39,451 nt of DNA. Origin: a bacterium. Lineage in GTDB: Bacteria; Patescibacteriota; Minisyncoccia; Phycocordibacterales; Zambryskibacteraceae. Both the position numbers and the translations under genes were made by a program. The stretch is from assembly GCA_023266935.1 (NCBI GenBank), contig JAHFOF010000001.1, positions 64,369 to 103,819 on the forward strand. Direction: 5' to 3'. The first letter of the stretch is position 1, and every line of letters starts with the position of its first letter. A model generated the notes under the pieces. That model was given only the letters and a program-made list of their open reading frames with translations. It was not told the DNA's origin and ran no database searches. Positions 7,326-15,875 of this stretch are shown here, piece after piece.

Positions 7326-9536
7326 TTACTGAACAGGAGAAGTGGTTGAGTTTTGATTTGCGCTTTGTGTGACATAAAGAGAAACGGGGGAATCTTTTAT
7401 TCCTTGCCCAGTTACCCAAGCTCGGACAGAGTATTCCCAGTTTTTAAACTGCGAATCATTACCAGGGAAGAAAGGAACGGAACCTCGAGGATTGTCTTTG
7501 TCTACCCAATACAAAATCGAATGAACTCCCCCAGAAACAATCTCCATTGCCTGATTCGGGTTATTTTCTAAAGTAGAAATACCACCTTGCCATACCCCAC
7601 GAAGAACAGGTTTAGTGTTTATTTCTTCTGGCATGGGGGAAACGAATGATTCGATCGGTCTTGTTGGAAGAATTTCATTCATCAAATCTCTCCACATAGG
7701 AGCAACGATATATCCGGCAACCTTTTTGTCCATAGGGGTATTCTCGTTGTTTCCTACCCACATACCTACTGTGATGTTTGGAGTATAACCAACAATCCAG
7801 GCGTCCTTATAATCGTTTGTGGTTCCTGTTTTAACGGCTACATCTTGATTTGCTATATATAAAACAGAGTTTGTTCCGTATGCTGGTGTTCGAGCTGTGT
7901 TGTCAGATAAAATATTAGAAATTTTTCTTGCAGTTTCTTCGTCCAACACTCTTCTTGGGGAATACGAAGCTTCTTCTAGTACCTGTTCGTTTTCATCTTG
8001 AACTTCAAGAACAGCATTATAAGGATTACGAACACCATCGTTTGCAAAAACGGAATATGCAGAAGTCATATCAAGGGGAGAAACTTCTCCTCCACCGAGA
8101 ACGAGAGACAGTCCATATTGATCTGATGATGCGAGTTTATCTATGCCCATATTTTTTGCCAAAGAAAGAGAGTTTTGAATCCCAGCAAGGTAAAGCGCTT
8201 TAACCGCTGGAATGTTAATGGACTGAGCGAGTGCGTCTCTAATGGTCATTGGGCCTCTATACTTCCCGTCATAGTCTACGGGAGCGTAGCAACCATCGGC
8301 AGATCTCGTCGCGTCATCTGTAGTGTTGTCCGGCGAACACGTTGGATTGAATTGAGTGGGAACGTCAAAAAGAATTGTTTCTGGTGTATACCCTTTGTTA
8401 AATAAAGTTGAATAAACAAAAGGTTTGAATGTTGAACCAGGCTGTCGATGTGCCGTGGCCACATTGAAGTTTCCGTTTATTGTTTTATCAAAATAATCTC
8501 GTGAGCCGACCATTGAAAGTATGTCACCTGTTTTTGGGTCGATGACTACGATCGCATCATTGTCCGCATTAAACTTTTCTTGATTGCTAATGCCGTATTG
8601 TTTGGCTAAAGATTCTGCTTGAGACTGTATTTCATAATCAAGTGTGGTGGTTACTTTTAATCCGCCAGTATTAAGCACGTCTTCGCCATATTTTTTTACC
8701 AAATAATCTATAACAAAAAAAACAAAGTGGGGAGCCTTAATACCCCCTGTATTTTCTTTCGGTTTAAAAGTTACGATTTCTTTTTGAGCCTTATCCATTT
8801 CACTTTGAGAGATAAATTTATTATTAAACATCTCTCTAAGCACTAAATTTTTTCTTGCCTCGAGTTTGTCTCTGTTTGAGCCATACGGGGAATAAAAAGT
8901 GGGCGCGTTTTCCATTGAGGCAAGATAAGCCGCTTCTGTCAGACTAACCTCATTTGCATGTTTACCAAAAAAACTCTCCGACGCTTCTTCTACCCCATAA
9001 ACACTTCCACCATAAGGAATTTCATTTAAGTAGAGATTGAAAACTTGATCTTTGGTTAAAACTTTCTCAAGTTTCATTGCCAATATAATTTCTTTAAGTT
9101 TCCGAGTAATACTTTTATCACCCGTTAAAATGGAATTCTTCACTACTTGTTGGGTGATGGTTGACCCTCCTTGCTTGGAAGATAGGCTAGAAATATCTAC
9201 AAGAATGGCTCGAATAATAGACTGGGGATCGATTCCTCCGTGGGTGTAAAAATTCTTGTCTTCTATGGCCAGAGTGGCATTTTTTATATACGGAGAGATA
9301 TCTTCAAAAGGAACGAGGGTCCTTCGGACGTTCTGGGCCATGTCATAGAGTAAAATTTGGCCCGTACGGTCGTATATCTTGGTTGATTGGACAATTTTGC
9401 GTGTTGCCAAATCAGAGAGGTCTGGGACTCGAAATGAGGCTACCCACAAAAAAAACAAACCCAGCACAATCAGACAGATTGAACCGCTGAATAAAAATTT
9501 GTTTTTCCAACCTTTTAAGTGTCCCCAAGGCTTCAT
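7326..9536 (-). CDS. Class A penicillin-binding protein (PBP1A type)
   Basis: A 736-residue bifunctional peptidoglycan synthase. One N-terminal transmembrane helix (FLFSGSICLIVLGLFFLWVA) is followed by a GT51 transglycosylase with EDKNFYTHGGIDP (catalytic Glu near residue 92), GGSTITQQVVKN and KLKEIILAMKLE. The transpeptidase has all three active-site motifs: STFK (about 367), SIN (about 438) and KTGTTNDYKDAW (about 569). A Ser/Thr/Gln tail ends the protein. The gene stops immediately next to the convergent DciA-like gene. Its start lies 6 bases downstream of an extended -10 (TG-T-TAGAAT), predicting a leaderless message. Confidence 0.96.
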   Translation of the reverse strand: MKPWGHLKGWKNKFLFSGSICLIVLGLFFLWVASFRVPDLSDLATRKIVQSTKIYDRTGQILLYDMAQNVRRTLVPFEDISPYIKNATLAIEDKNFYTHGGIDPQSIIRAILVDISSLSSKQGGSTITQQVVKNSILTGDKSITRKLKEIILAMKLEKVLTKDQVFNLYLNEIPYGGSVYGVEEASESFFGKHANEVSLTEAAYLASMENAPTFYSPYGSNRDKLEARKNLVLREMFNNKFISQSEMDKAQKEIVTFKPKENTGGIKAPHFVFFVIDYLVKKYGEDVLNTGGLKVTTTLDYEIQSQAESLAKQYGISNQEKFNADNDAIVVIDPKTGDILSMVGSRDYFDKTINGNFNVATAHRQPGSTFKPFVYSTLFNKGYTPETILFDVPTQFNPTCSPDNTTDDATRSADGCYAPVDYDGKYRGPMTIRDALAQSINIPAVKALYLAGIQNSLSLAKNMGIDKLASSDQYGLSLVLGGGEVSPLDMTSAYSVFANDGVRNPYNAVLEVQDENEQVLEEASYSPRRVLDEETARKISNILSDNTARTPAYGTNSVLYIANQDVAVKTGTTNDYKDAWIVGYTPNITVGMWVGNNENTPMDKKVAGYIVAPMWRDLMNEILPTRPIESFVSPMPEEINTKPVLRGVWQGGISTLENNPNQAMEIVSGGVHSILYWVDKDNPRGSVPFFPGNDSQFKNWEYSVRAWVTGQGIKDSPVSLYVTQSANQNSTTSPVQ

Positions 9537-9542
9537 AAAACC

Positions 9543-9560
9543 ATTCTAACATGTTAAATT
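9543..9560. promoter_or_regulatory. Divergent overlapping -10 elements for the PBP gene and tyrS
   Basis: On the minus strand TG-T-TAGAAT (9543-9551) is followed by exactly 6 bases and the PBP ATG. On the plus strand TG-T-TAAATT (9552-9560) is followed by 8 bases and the tyrS ATG. The two elements abut in a near-palindrome. Neither gene has room for a ribosome-binding leader. Confidence 0.6.
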
Positions 9561-9568
9561 GAACCTGT

Positions 9569-10753
9569 ATGAAATCAGATATTGATGAATTGCTAACACG
9601 GGGGGTGGCCAACGTTATTCCTCGTGATTTGGCTTTAAACAAATTAAACTCAGGTGATTCTTTGCGTATTTATTTTGGTATTGACCCGACAGGGGCAAAA
9701 CTTCACCTAGGACATTCAGTGCCACTTCGAAAACTCAAAGCCTTTAGCGAAGCGGGACACCACGTTATTTTTGTAGTCGGGAGCTTTACTGCGATGATAG
9801 GTGATCCCTCCGGACAAGATACTCTCCGAGAACCATTAACAAAAGGACAAGTTGAAGAAAATTTTAAAAATTATAAAGAACAAGCTCAAAAAGTTTTAGA
9901 TTTATCTAAAGTTGAAATACGTTACAATCACGAATGGCTAGAACCATTAAGATTTCCAGACATCATCAACCTGGCCAGCAAGTTTACTGTTCAACAAATG
10001 CTTCAGCGGGATATGTTTGAGAGAAGAATGAGAGAAGGGAAGCCGATTGCACTCCATGAATTTCTCTATCCTCTTATGGTTGGTTATGATTCAGTCGTGC
10101 TCGACGTGGACGGAGAGATGGGTGGTTCTGATCAAGAATTTAACATGTTGGCCGGACGAGACCTTCAAAAAAGTTTTGGCAAACGAGAAAAATTTGTTTT
10201 AACAACAAAGCTTATAGAAGGAACTGACGGGCGCAAGATGAGCAAAACATATAATAACTGTATTTACCTAGAAGATAAGCCAAACGATATGTATGGGAAA
10301 ATCATGAGCATGATTGATGCTCAGATCATTCCTTATTTTGAACTCTGCACGAACACGCCCACATTAGAAATAAAAGAAATGTCGGTCAAACTAGAAGACG
10401 GCTCTCTTCATCCCAAGGAAGCGAAGATGCAACTTGCTCGGGAAATTGTTTCTCTCTATCATGGAGAAAAATCTGCGAAGGAAGCGGAGGAAAATTTCAT
10501 AAAGACTTTCTCTAATAGAGAAATACCAAATGATTTAATGGTAACCGAGGTTGTTTTAAGATCTAAGTTGGTCGATATTCTGCTCGAACAGAAATTGGTT
10601 GAGTCTAAAAGTGAGTGGAGAAGACTGGTAGATGAAAAAGCGGTTTCAGATGCTGAAACAGGTGAAATTGTAGAATCTGCTGACCAAATCGTAGAAAAAA
10701 ATATCATATTAAAAATCGGCAAGCGCCGATTTTTAAAGATAGAAATCCTTTAA
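9569..10753 (+). CDS. tyrS: Tyrosyl-tRNA synthetase
   Basis: A 394-residue class I aminoacyl-tRNA synthetase that charges tRNA-Tyr. The Rossmann nucleotide-binding HIGH motif appears as HLGHS (about residues 45-49) after FGIDPTGAKL. QQMLQRDMFERR, a family helix, precedes the substrate region GGSDQEFNML. The KMSKS loop is KMSKT (about 223-227). The last 70 residues form an S4 RNA-binding domain (LVESKSEWRRLVDEKAVSD). It ends exactly where the convergent small acidic gene ends. Confidence 0.97.
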   Translation: MKSDIDELLTRGVANVIPRDLALNKLNSGDSLRIYFGIDPTGAKLHLGHSVPLRKLKAFSEAGHHVIFVVGSFTAMIGDPSGQDTLREPLTKGQVEENFKNYKEQAQKVLDLSKVEIRYNHEWLEPLRFPDIINLASKFTVQQMLQRDMFERRMREGKPIALHEFLYPLMVGYDSVVLDVDGEMGGSDQEFNMLAGRDLQKSFGKREKFVLTTKLIEGTDGRKMSKTYNNCIYLEDKPNDMYGKIMSMIDAQIIPYFELCTNTPTLEIKEMSVKLEDGSLHPKEAKMQLAREIVSLYHGEKSAKEAEENFIKTFSNREIPNDLMVTEVVLRSKLVDILLEQKLVESKSEWRRLVDEKAVSDAETGEIVESADQIVEKNIILKIGKRRFLKIEIL

Positions 10754-10927
10754 CTACATCTCGTCTTCATCGCCGAACCCTTCCTCTTCCTCATCTTCTT
10801 CATCTATTAAATCATCTATAGGAACAGTATTCTGGTCGAGGTCATCATCATCTAGGGGTACAGCAGGTTTAGCACCTGGTGTAAAAGGGTCGTCGAGTTC
10901 CAAGTCATCTTTTAAAATGTCATCCAT
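10754..10927 (-). CDS. Small highly acidic conserved-type protein
   Basis: A 57-residue protein, starting MDDILKDDLELDDPFTPGAK and ending in a run of Glu/Asp with a single Gly-Phe-Gly break. More than a third of the residues are Asp or Glu and there is no Cys. The coding case rests on a clean start and stop fitting exactly between tyrS and the upstream spacer. A plausible promoter lies upstream (TTGCAA, 17 bases, TACAAA with a TG before it), and the PFTPGAKPAVPLDD stretch is not random low complexity. I recall similar acidic proteins in other Parcubacteria, but no function. It may act as a flexible charged partner of a basic protein. Confidence 0.7.
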   Translation of the reverse strand: MDDILKDDLELDDPFTPGAKPAVPLDDDDLDQNTVPIDDLIDEEDEEEEGFGDEDEM

Positions 10928-10998
10928 TGTTTATCGTTTTATTTTTAACTCCATATTTGTAGCAGATAGCTATATATTTTGCAAACAAGACGAGAAGG

Positions 10999-11550
10999 TT
11001 AATCTGTGGATAATCGTTTTTTTTGTTTAAAAGAAACTAGATGGGTGATTCCTATCGCACAAGCGTCCACCTCGTCGTCATATTTTGGGACGGTTTTCAT
11101 CGAAAGCAGACGAAGAGTCATTGTTTCCACTTCATTTTTCCCTGCTTTGCCGTATCCAGTTACTGCAATTTTTATTTCTTGTGGGCTGTATTCAAATATT
11201 TCTAATTTGGCACTAATAGATTCGTACAAGATTACTCCTCGAGCCTCTGCCACCCTGAGTGCAGTTGATGTGTTTTGATTAAAAAATAGTTTTTCAATAG
11301 CTAGTTGTGTGGGTTTGTATTTTTTGATTATTTTTTTAATTTCTAAACCAATTTGTTTTAATCTTCGAGATTGGGATTCTTTTTTGTTAGTCAAAATGCA
11401 TTTAGAAAAAAACAGTTTTTCTTTTTGGCCATTTTTAGAGAGCACAGCTATACCGATTCGATCGAACCCGGGATCAACGGCCAGAATTTTTGCCTCGGCC
11501 AGATCGGTGGGGTTAGTCGGCGTTTGTGTAGACGTCTTGAACTTCTTCAT
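10999..11550 (-). CDS. ruvC: Holliday junction resolvase RuvC
   Basis: A 183-residue RNase H-fold endonuclease that cuts Holliday junctions moved by RuvAB. The acidic catalytic residues can be followed: Asp in ILAVDPGFDRIG (about residue 26), Glu in LAIEKLFFNQNTSTAL and the Asp pair in YDDEVDACAIGITH. The first about 20 residues, rich in Thr and Pro, extend beyond the usual start. They create a 38-base overlap with yebC, but no later ATG precedes the catalytic core. The yebC-ruvC order is a widespread association. Confidence 0.95.
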   Translation of the reverse strand: MKKFKTSTQTPTNPTDLAEAKILAVDPGFDRIGIAVLSKNGQKEKLFFSKCILTNKKESQSRRLKQIGLEIKKIIKKYKPTQLAIEKLFFNQNTSTALRVAEARGVILYESISAKLEIFEYSPQEIKIAVTGYGKAGKNEVETMTLRLLSMKTVPKYDDEVDACAIGITHLVSFKQKKRLSTD

Positions 11551-12049
11551 TTTCTTCTAAATCATTTATAAGTTTTTCTAAGGTTGACTCGTCTTCTGAC
11601 GAAAGAGGGGTGGTCGAGTTCGGAATCCATTCGGTGCTGTGAGGTTCTTTGGTAAAAGCCCAAAGAGCGGAGCCAGGTGTTGCTAATTCAAAACCGTTCA
11701 AACTTAAAACATGTTTTATTTCTTGAGCGGCCTTGTTTCTGTTCGTGGTTAAAGCTTCGATAATTAAAGCAGAGCCTCCGGGACCATAACATTCATAAGT
11801 AATTGCATCTAAGTGTTCTCCCTCACCCCCAGCGCCCTTTTTAACCGCTCGGTCAATATTATCTGAAGGCATATTAAATTCCCGCGCTTTTTCTATGACT
11901 GCTCTAAGAGAAGGAGAATTAACATCGCCTTTGGTTATTCTTGAAGCGGAAGAAATCAGTTTGGCCATTTTAGAAAAAACCTTTGATTTTTGGGCGTCAG
12001 TTTTTTCCTTTTGCCTTTTTATCTTTGACCATTTGTTGTGTCCTGACAT
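11513..12049 (-). CDS. yebC: YebC/PmpR/TACO1-family protein, short form
   Basis: A 178-residue protein. The start at 12049 (MSGHNKWSKIK) is preferred over the ATG two codons upstream because this is the conserved family N-terminus. The segments KSKVFSKMAKLI, AREFNMPSDNIDRAVKKG and YECYGPGGSALIIEALTTNRN are diagnostic. The family is usually about 240 residues. Here the middle and last domains are shortened, and the protein reaches the typical ending LEENEEVQDVYTNAD early. Family members act as DNA-binding regulators or as translation factors that relieve ribosome stalling; which applies here cannot be told. It is cotranscribed with ruvC. Confidence 0.93.
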   Translation of the reverse strand: MSGHNKWSKIKRQKEKTDAQKSKVFSKMAKLISSASRITKGDVNSPSLRAVIEKAREFNMPSDNIDRAVKKGAGGEGEHLDAITYECYGPGGSALIIEALTTNRNKAAQEIKHVLSLNGFELATPGSALWAFTKEPHSTEWIPNSTTPLSSEDESTLEKLINDLEENEEVQDVYTNAD

Positions 12050-12148
12050 GCCCATAGCTTATAGGTTTTATCCCCCAGCTTCAAGTTTGCTTTTGGTTGA
12101 AGATTAGGGTAATTTCAAATTAGAAAGTTTCCCAAACATGAGGACCAA

Positions 12149-12721
12149 ATGAAAGAGGTATTTCTTACAGTTGGACCGCGTGGTGCTGGCAAATCGATGT
12201 TCTGCGAGAAGGCCTTAGAGCTTGATCCGGAGCTTGTTTTGATTAGTCGAGACAAGATTCTTATTGAACTCTTTGGTACTACCGGATTAAGTCCGTACAC
12301 CAACGATCATGTTATCGGTTGGAAAAAGATGGAAAAGGTGGTTCAGAGTATTCTCAAAAGAATAAAAGTTCAGATAATCCTTGATTGTTGGAACGGATTT
12401 CCTGAAGAACGCCGAAATCTGACCGAGTTTCTGCGAACTTGCGGAGCGGAAAAAATCACCGCTTGGTATTTTGTAACCAGTGAGGAAATTTGTACAAAAC
12501 AACGGCTAACAAGAGATAAAGAGGAAGGACCGAACGGTCTAGCAAACCGAGATTGGTATGATGCCGTGTATTGCGGTGCCTACAAACGAGATCACGCGCT
12601 GTTTCATTCTATGCCGGTCGATGTTGATCAGGGATTCGATGAAATAATTCGGATTGATCCTTTCACCATGCATCCGAAAGATATTCTTCGTCTTCAAATT
12701 GATCTAGATTTGATTCAGTAA
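12149..12721 (+). CDS. P-loop kinase-like ATPase (AAA_33 type)
   Basis: A 190-residue soluble protein with an N-terminal Walker A, GPRGAGKS (residues 9-16), a conserved LISRDKI segment and a Walker B-like IILDCWNG (about residue 75). This is the layout of small P-loop kinases related to T4 polynucleotide kinase and zeta toxins, so it may phosphorylate a nucleotide, nucleic acid or small molecule. The substrate is not evident. It stands alone between convergent neighbours, has a Shine-Dalgarno-like GAGG 8 bases before the ATG and ends in a strong hairpin terminator. That is unlike the leaderless housekeeping genes around it. Confidence 0.6.
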   Translation: MKEVFLTVGPRGAGKSMFCEKALELDPELVLISRDKILIELFGTTGLSPYTNDHVIGWKKMEKVVQSILKRIKVQIILDCWNGFPEERRNLTEFLRTCGAEKITAWYFVTSEEICTKQRLTRDKEEGPNGLANRDWYDAVYCGAYKRDHALFHSMPVDVDQGFDEIIRIDPFTMHPKDILRLQIDLDLIQ

Positions 12722-12750
12722 CCGATTTTCTAATGAGAATCGGTTTTTTT
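12720..12750. terminator. Intrinsic terminator after the P-loop kinase gene
   Basis: AACCGATT (12720-12727) pairs perfectly with AATCGGTT (12738-12745) and is followed by a T-run to 12750. The stop codon of the kinase gene overlaps the 5' arm. The convergent ruvB stop lies at the T-run, so it may also mark the ruvB end. Confidence 0.85.
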
Positions 12751-13780
12751 ATAAAAGTTTTCGCTGAAGATTTTTTGGTAATTTTAATCCCAGATGATGA
12801 TATGCAGTTTCAGACAAGGTTCGACCTCGTGGAGTACGTTCTATCATTCCCATCTGAATTAAATACGGCTCGTTGAATTCTTCTATGGTCGCTTCTTCTT
12901 CAGAAAGGGCAGCGGCCAATGTCCCGAGACCTACTGGACCACCATTGAATTTATGGGCCATCGTTTCAAGAAGTTTCCTGTCAGATGGGGAAAGCCCAAT
13001 ATCATCTATTCCTAAAAGTTTAAGTGATTCTTCCACGGTTTCTTTGTCCAAGGTTTTTTTATGAACCTGTGCATAATCTCGAGCGCGTTTGAGAAAATAA
13101 TTTGCTGTGCGTGGAGTGAATCTACTTCGTTTGGAAATTTCTTTTTCTGCTGTGCCGTCTGTTTCTACTCCGAGAATTTTGGCCGACCTTTTTATAATTT
13201 TTTCTATTTCTTCGTCTGTATAAAATTCGAGACGGAATACTCCTCCTGAAAAACGCGAACGAAGAGGAGAAGAAATCATGGCCACACGTGTTGTGGCTGC
13301 AAGGAGAGTGAATGGGGGTAATTCGAGTTGGATGGTTCGAGCAGACGGACCTTTGCCAATGATGATATCAAGTGAGCCAGATTCCATCGCAGGGTAGAGG
13401 ACTTCCTCAATCGTTTTGTTTAATCGATGAATCTCGTCAATAAACAAAATATCTCCAGGCGTAAGGTTGGTCAAAATAGAAGCAAGGTCGCCAACTTTTT
13501 CTAAGGCCGGCCCGGAAGTAATCTTCATCGCTCTACCTGTGGTTTTCGATATCAAATGAGCGAGAGTCGTCTTCCCGAGTCCAGGAGGGCCATAAAACAG
13601 AATGTGTTCGGGGGGAACTCCTCGTTCTTCGGCTGCTTGGAGAAGGATGCGGAGGTTTTCTTTGATTGCTTTTTGTCCAATGTAATCATCCCATTTTGAA
13701 GGACGAAGTTCTTCGCCCACAAATTTTTCTTCCCCCTCTGTTTTTTCCTTCTTTTTTTCTGTGATTTTCTTACTTGACAT
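12749..13780 (-). CDS. ruvB: Holliday junction branch migration helicase RuvB
   Basis: A 343-residue AAA+ motor that works with RuvA on Holliday junctions. Walker A is GPPGLGKTT (about residues 64-72) and Walker B is ILFIDEIHRLN. The beta-hairpin region that contacts RuvA is represented by GPSARTIQLELPPFTLLAATT, and the sensor region by SPLRSRF. The C-terminal winged helix has GPVGLGTLAAALSEE and ends IERTPRGRTLSETAYHHL. A lysine-rich tail of about 20 residues precedes the core. The size is normal. Confidence 0.97.
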   Translation of the reverse strand: MSSKKITEKKKEKTEGEEKFVGEELRPSKWDDYIGQKAIKENLRILLQAAEERGVPPEHILFYGPPGLGKTTLAHLISKTTGRAMKITSGPALEKVGDLASILTNLTPGDILFIDEIHRLNKTIEEVLYPAMESGSLDIIIGKGPSARTIQLELPPFTLLAATTRVAMISSPLRSRFSGGVFRLEFYTDEEIEKIIKRSAKILGVETDGTAEKEISKRSRFTPRTANYFLKRARDYAQVHKKTLDKETVEESLKLLGIDDIGLSPSDRKLLETMAHKFNGGPVGLGTLAAALSEEEATIEEFNEPYLIQMGMIERTPRGRTLSETAYHHLGLKLPKNLQRKLL

Positions 13781-14070
13781 AAAATCTATTCCATGCTAGG
13801 ATATTTATTGAACAAATCGGTTCTCCAAATTGTGCTCCAAATCATAAATCTCTAAGCAACAACCGCCGCAAGGCACTTCGGGGGTTTCTTTGAGGACGTT
13901 CTTGGGAGCCCCGTGCTTTCTGAGGCTATCCTAGAAAGATTCTCTTAACTTTTAACTTTTGGGTTCTAAGTGTTGCTTGGAGATTCATGCTTTTGAGCTC
14001 TCTCCCTATTCCATTATTCATGGAAAATAGGAGCTTGCAACGATTGACAGGATTTATCTCTCTGTCGCAG
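13781..14070. other. 290-base non-coding interval rich in inverted repeats
   Basis: No convincing coding frame lies between ruvB and pilB. The interval holds the structured RNA candidate described separately (13845-13986) and a further hairpin at about 14000-14033 (CTCC-TATT-CCAT paired with ATGG-AATA-GGAG). It also holds a short GACAG/CTGTC inverted repeat near 14045-14065. None of these is followed by a T-run. Confidence 0.6.
13845..13986 (+). ncRNA. Structured non-coding RNA candidate, 6S RNA-like
   Basis: A 15-bp closing helix joins AATCTCTAAGCAACA (13847-13861) to TGTTGCTTGGAGATT (13971-13985). On the plus strand it is fully paired with one U-G wobble; on the minus strand that pair would be C-A. 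An inner GC-rich helix pairs CGGGG (near 13877) with CCCCG (near 13914), and GCC-GCAA-GGC forms a GNRA-loop hairpin, both favouring the plus strand. The long rod with an internal bubble and the ends AAATCTCTAAG... and ...CTTGGAGATTC resemble 6S RNA, which binds RNA polymerase. The length (about 140) is short for 6S and no terminator is seen. Confidence 0.45.
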
Positions 14071-15753
14071 TTATTCCATTCTAGAAAGATCAACCACTCG
14101 ACGTAGTTCTTCTACAGAAGTTACTCCAGCTAATATTTTTAATACTCCATCTTCAATTAGGTCCAAAAGTTTTTGAGGTTTGGCTGCAAGCACGATGTCT
14201 CGTTCGCTAGGGTTAGCGATAACAGCTTTTTCTATCGCATCATCAATCAAAATCGCTTCGTATATACCGATTCGGCCCTTAAATCCAGAGCCGTTGCATT
14301 CTTTACATCCAACAGGTTCCCAGACTTTTTCTTTTTGAACACCCTCTAAATAACTCGCGTCAGTAATTTCTGTGAGGGTTTTTTCTATAAGACTTTTTTC
14401 TGTACCGACAAGTAGCTTTTCTTTTTTACAAACAGGACAAAGTTTTCGTACCAATCTTTGGGCGATGGAAATATTTAAAGCCGAAGAAATCACTTTTGGG
14501 TTCACTCCTAAATCAAGAAGGCGAGGGAATGAACCAGCGGCATTATTTGTGTGAAGAGTTGAAAGCACGAGGTGTCCGGTGAGAGCTGCATTTACGGCCA
14601 CCTCTGCTGTTTCTGTGTCTCGGATTTCTCCAACCATGATGACATCTGGATCTTGGCGTAAAGCACTACGAAGTCCAGAAGCGAAAGTGTAGTCTCCTTC
14701 TTCGTCGGTTTGAGTTTGGACTATACCAGCGATGTGATACTCAATCGGGTTTTCTATGGTGATAACTTTTATATCTGGAGTATAAATTTTGCGTAGAAAA
14801 GCATATAAAGTAGTAGTTTTCCCTGAACCTGTTGGTCCGGTGGTGAGAATCATTCCGTTTGGTTTGACGATTTCTTTTTTAAGGACTTCCAACAACTTAG
14901 GATGAATACCTAAATCTTCTAAAGGAACAGAAATTGCTTCTGGGGTAAGGATACGAAGAACTACTGATTCATCATATGGACCAGGGAGAAGAGAAGTACG
15001 AATTTCTATTTCAGCGTCACCAATTTTAATAGAAAAGCGTCCGTCTTGCGCCTTGCTTTTTGTGTTAAGTTTTAAATTTGAAATCAATTTAACGCGTGAA
15101 AGCAGAAGTTCAAACGTTTCCTTATCAAATTTTAAAATATCTGTAAGCACTCCATCGAGTCTGTAGCGAAGACGAACCGAGGTTTCTTCTGGTTCAATGT
15201 GGATATCAGAAGCTTTGAGCGATATACCTCCAGCGAGAATTATTTCAAGGATTTTAGAAATTCTATAAGCGCGTTTCATCGAAAGCACTCCGTCGATGAG
15301 CTTTTTTACATCTTCCAGAGTTTCAACTTTTTTCATCATGTCTAAAATATCTGCGTTTGAGATATCGAGCGCTCCGGATGAAGTTTCAGAAGAATAAGAT
15401 AGGTCTTTGTATCTCTCCCAAACTTTATTGAGTGAGGCATGAGAAACCATATACATCTGGGGGGTGAACCCTCGAGTTTTGAAGTCTTCTATAAGCTCTA
15501 GAGTTTTTTCATTTGTTGGGGCTAGGACGGCCACGTCAATTTTTTTATCGGTGATGTTAAATACAGCGAGGTTTGCGCCTCGAGCATCAATTTCTTTTAC
15601 CACACGTAGAGCATCGATGTTTATAGGGTGAGCCGATAGGTCGAGATAAGGTACCCCATATTTAACAGAGAGAGTAGAAGCCAAAGCTTCCTCTTCTTGT
15701 TTGAGGAGAACTTCAACTCGTCCTTTTTCTTTCTCTTCATCGAACTGAATCAT
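14071..15753 (-). CDS. pilB: Type IV pilus/type II secretion assembly ATPase (PilB/GspE family)
   Basis: A 560-residue hexameric ATPase powering pilus or pseudopilus extension at the inner membrane. The N-terminal MshEN-like domain contains YGVPYLDLSAHPI. The motor has Walker A GPTGSGKTTTLY (about residues 305-316), an Asp-box ITIENPIEYHI, Walker B region DPDVIMVGEIRDTETA and the His-box HLVLSTLHTNNA. A zinc-binding tetracysteine motif is present as CPVC (about 440) and CKEC (about 484), followed by GRIGIYE. Its partners (PilC, pilins) are not in this window. A -10-like TAGAAT lies 8 bases before the ATG. Confidence 0.95.
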   Translation of the reverse strand: MIQFDEEKEKGRVEVLLKQEEEALASTLSVKYGVPYLDLSAHPINIDALRVVKEIDARGANLAVFNITDKKIDVAVLAPTNEKTLELIEDFKTRGFTPQMYMVSHASLNKVWERYKDLSYSSETSSGALDISNADILDMMKKVETLEDVKKLIDGVLSMKRAYRISKILEIILAGGISLKASDIHIEPEETSVRLRYRLDGVLTDILKFDKETFELLLSRVKLISNLKLNTKSKAQDGRFSIKIGDAEIEIRTSLLPGPYDESVVLRILTPEAISVPLEDLGIHPKLLEVLKKEIVKPNGMILTTGPTGSGKTTTLYAFLRKIYTPDIKVITIENPIEYHIAGIVQTQTDEEGDYTFASGLRSALRQDPDVIMVGEIRDTETAEVAVNAALTGHLVLSTLHTNNAAGSFPRLLDLGVNPKVISSALNISIAQRLVRKLCPVCKKEKLLVGTEKSLIEKTLTEITDASYLEGVQKEKVWEPVGCKECNGSGFKGRIGIYEAILIDDAIEKAVIANPSERDIVLAAKPQKLLDLIEDGVLKILAGVTSVEELRRVVDLSRME

Positions 15754-15819
15754 TTGGTTATATTCTACATTAGAGCCGAGAAATTACCCATAACCTCTGA
15801 TACCACTTTACTTATTTGT

Positions 15820-15848
15820 TTGAATGAGTAGAGTAAAACCAGTATGTT
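15820..15848 (+). promoter_or_regulatory. Candidate sigma70-type promoter of the orphan gene at 15876
   Basis: TTGAAT (15820-15825), a 17-base spacer and TATGTT (15843-15848) lie upstream of the ATG at 15876, leaving a short leader that carries CGAGG just before the start. Confidence 0.45.
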
Positions 15849-15875
15849 CCCTATGATCCCAATCGCGAGGCCCCA

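Noticed and set aside
11005-11013. Perfect DnaA-box sequence TGTGGATAA
   Set aside because: A single isolated 9-mer at the ruvC 3' end without neighbours; expected by chance in a genome and far from the dnaA-dnaN gap.
14000-14033. Strong hairpin downstream of pilB
   Set aside because: Considered as the pilB terminator, but no T-run follows on either strand; left as an unexplained inverted repeat.
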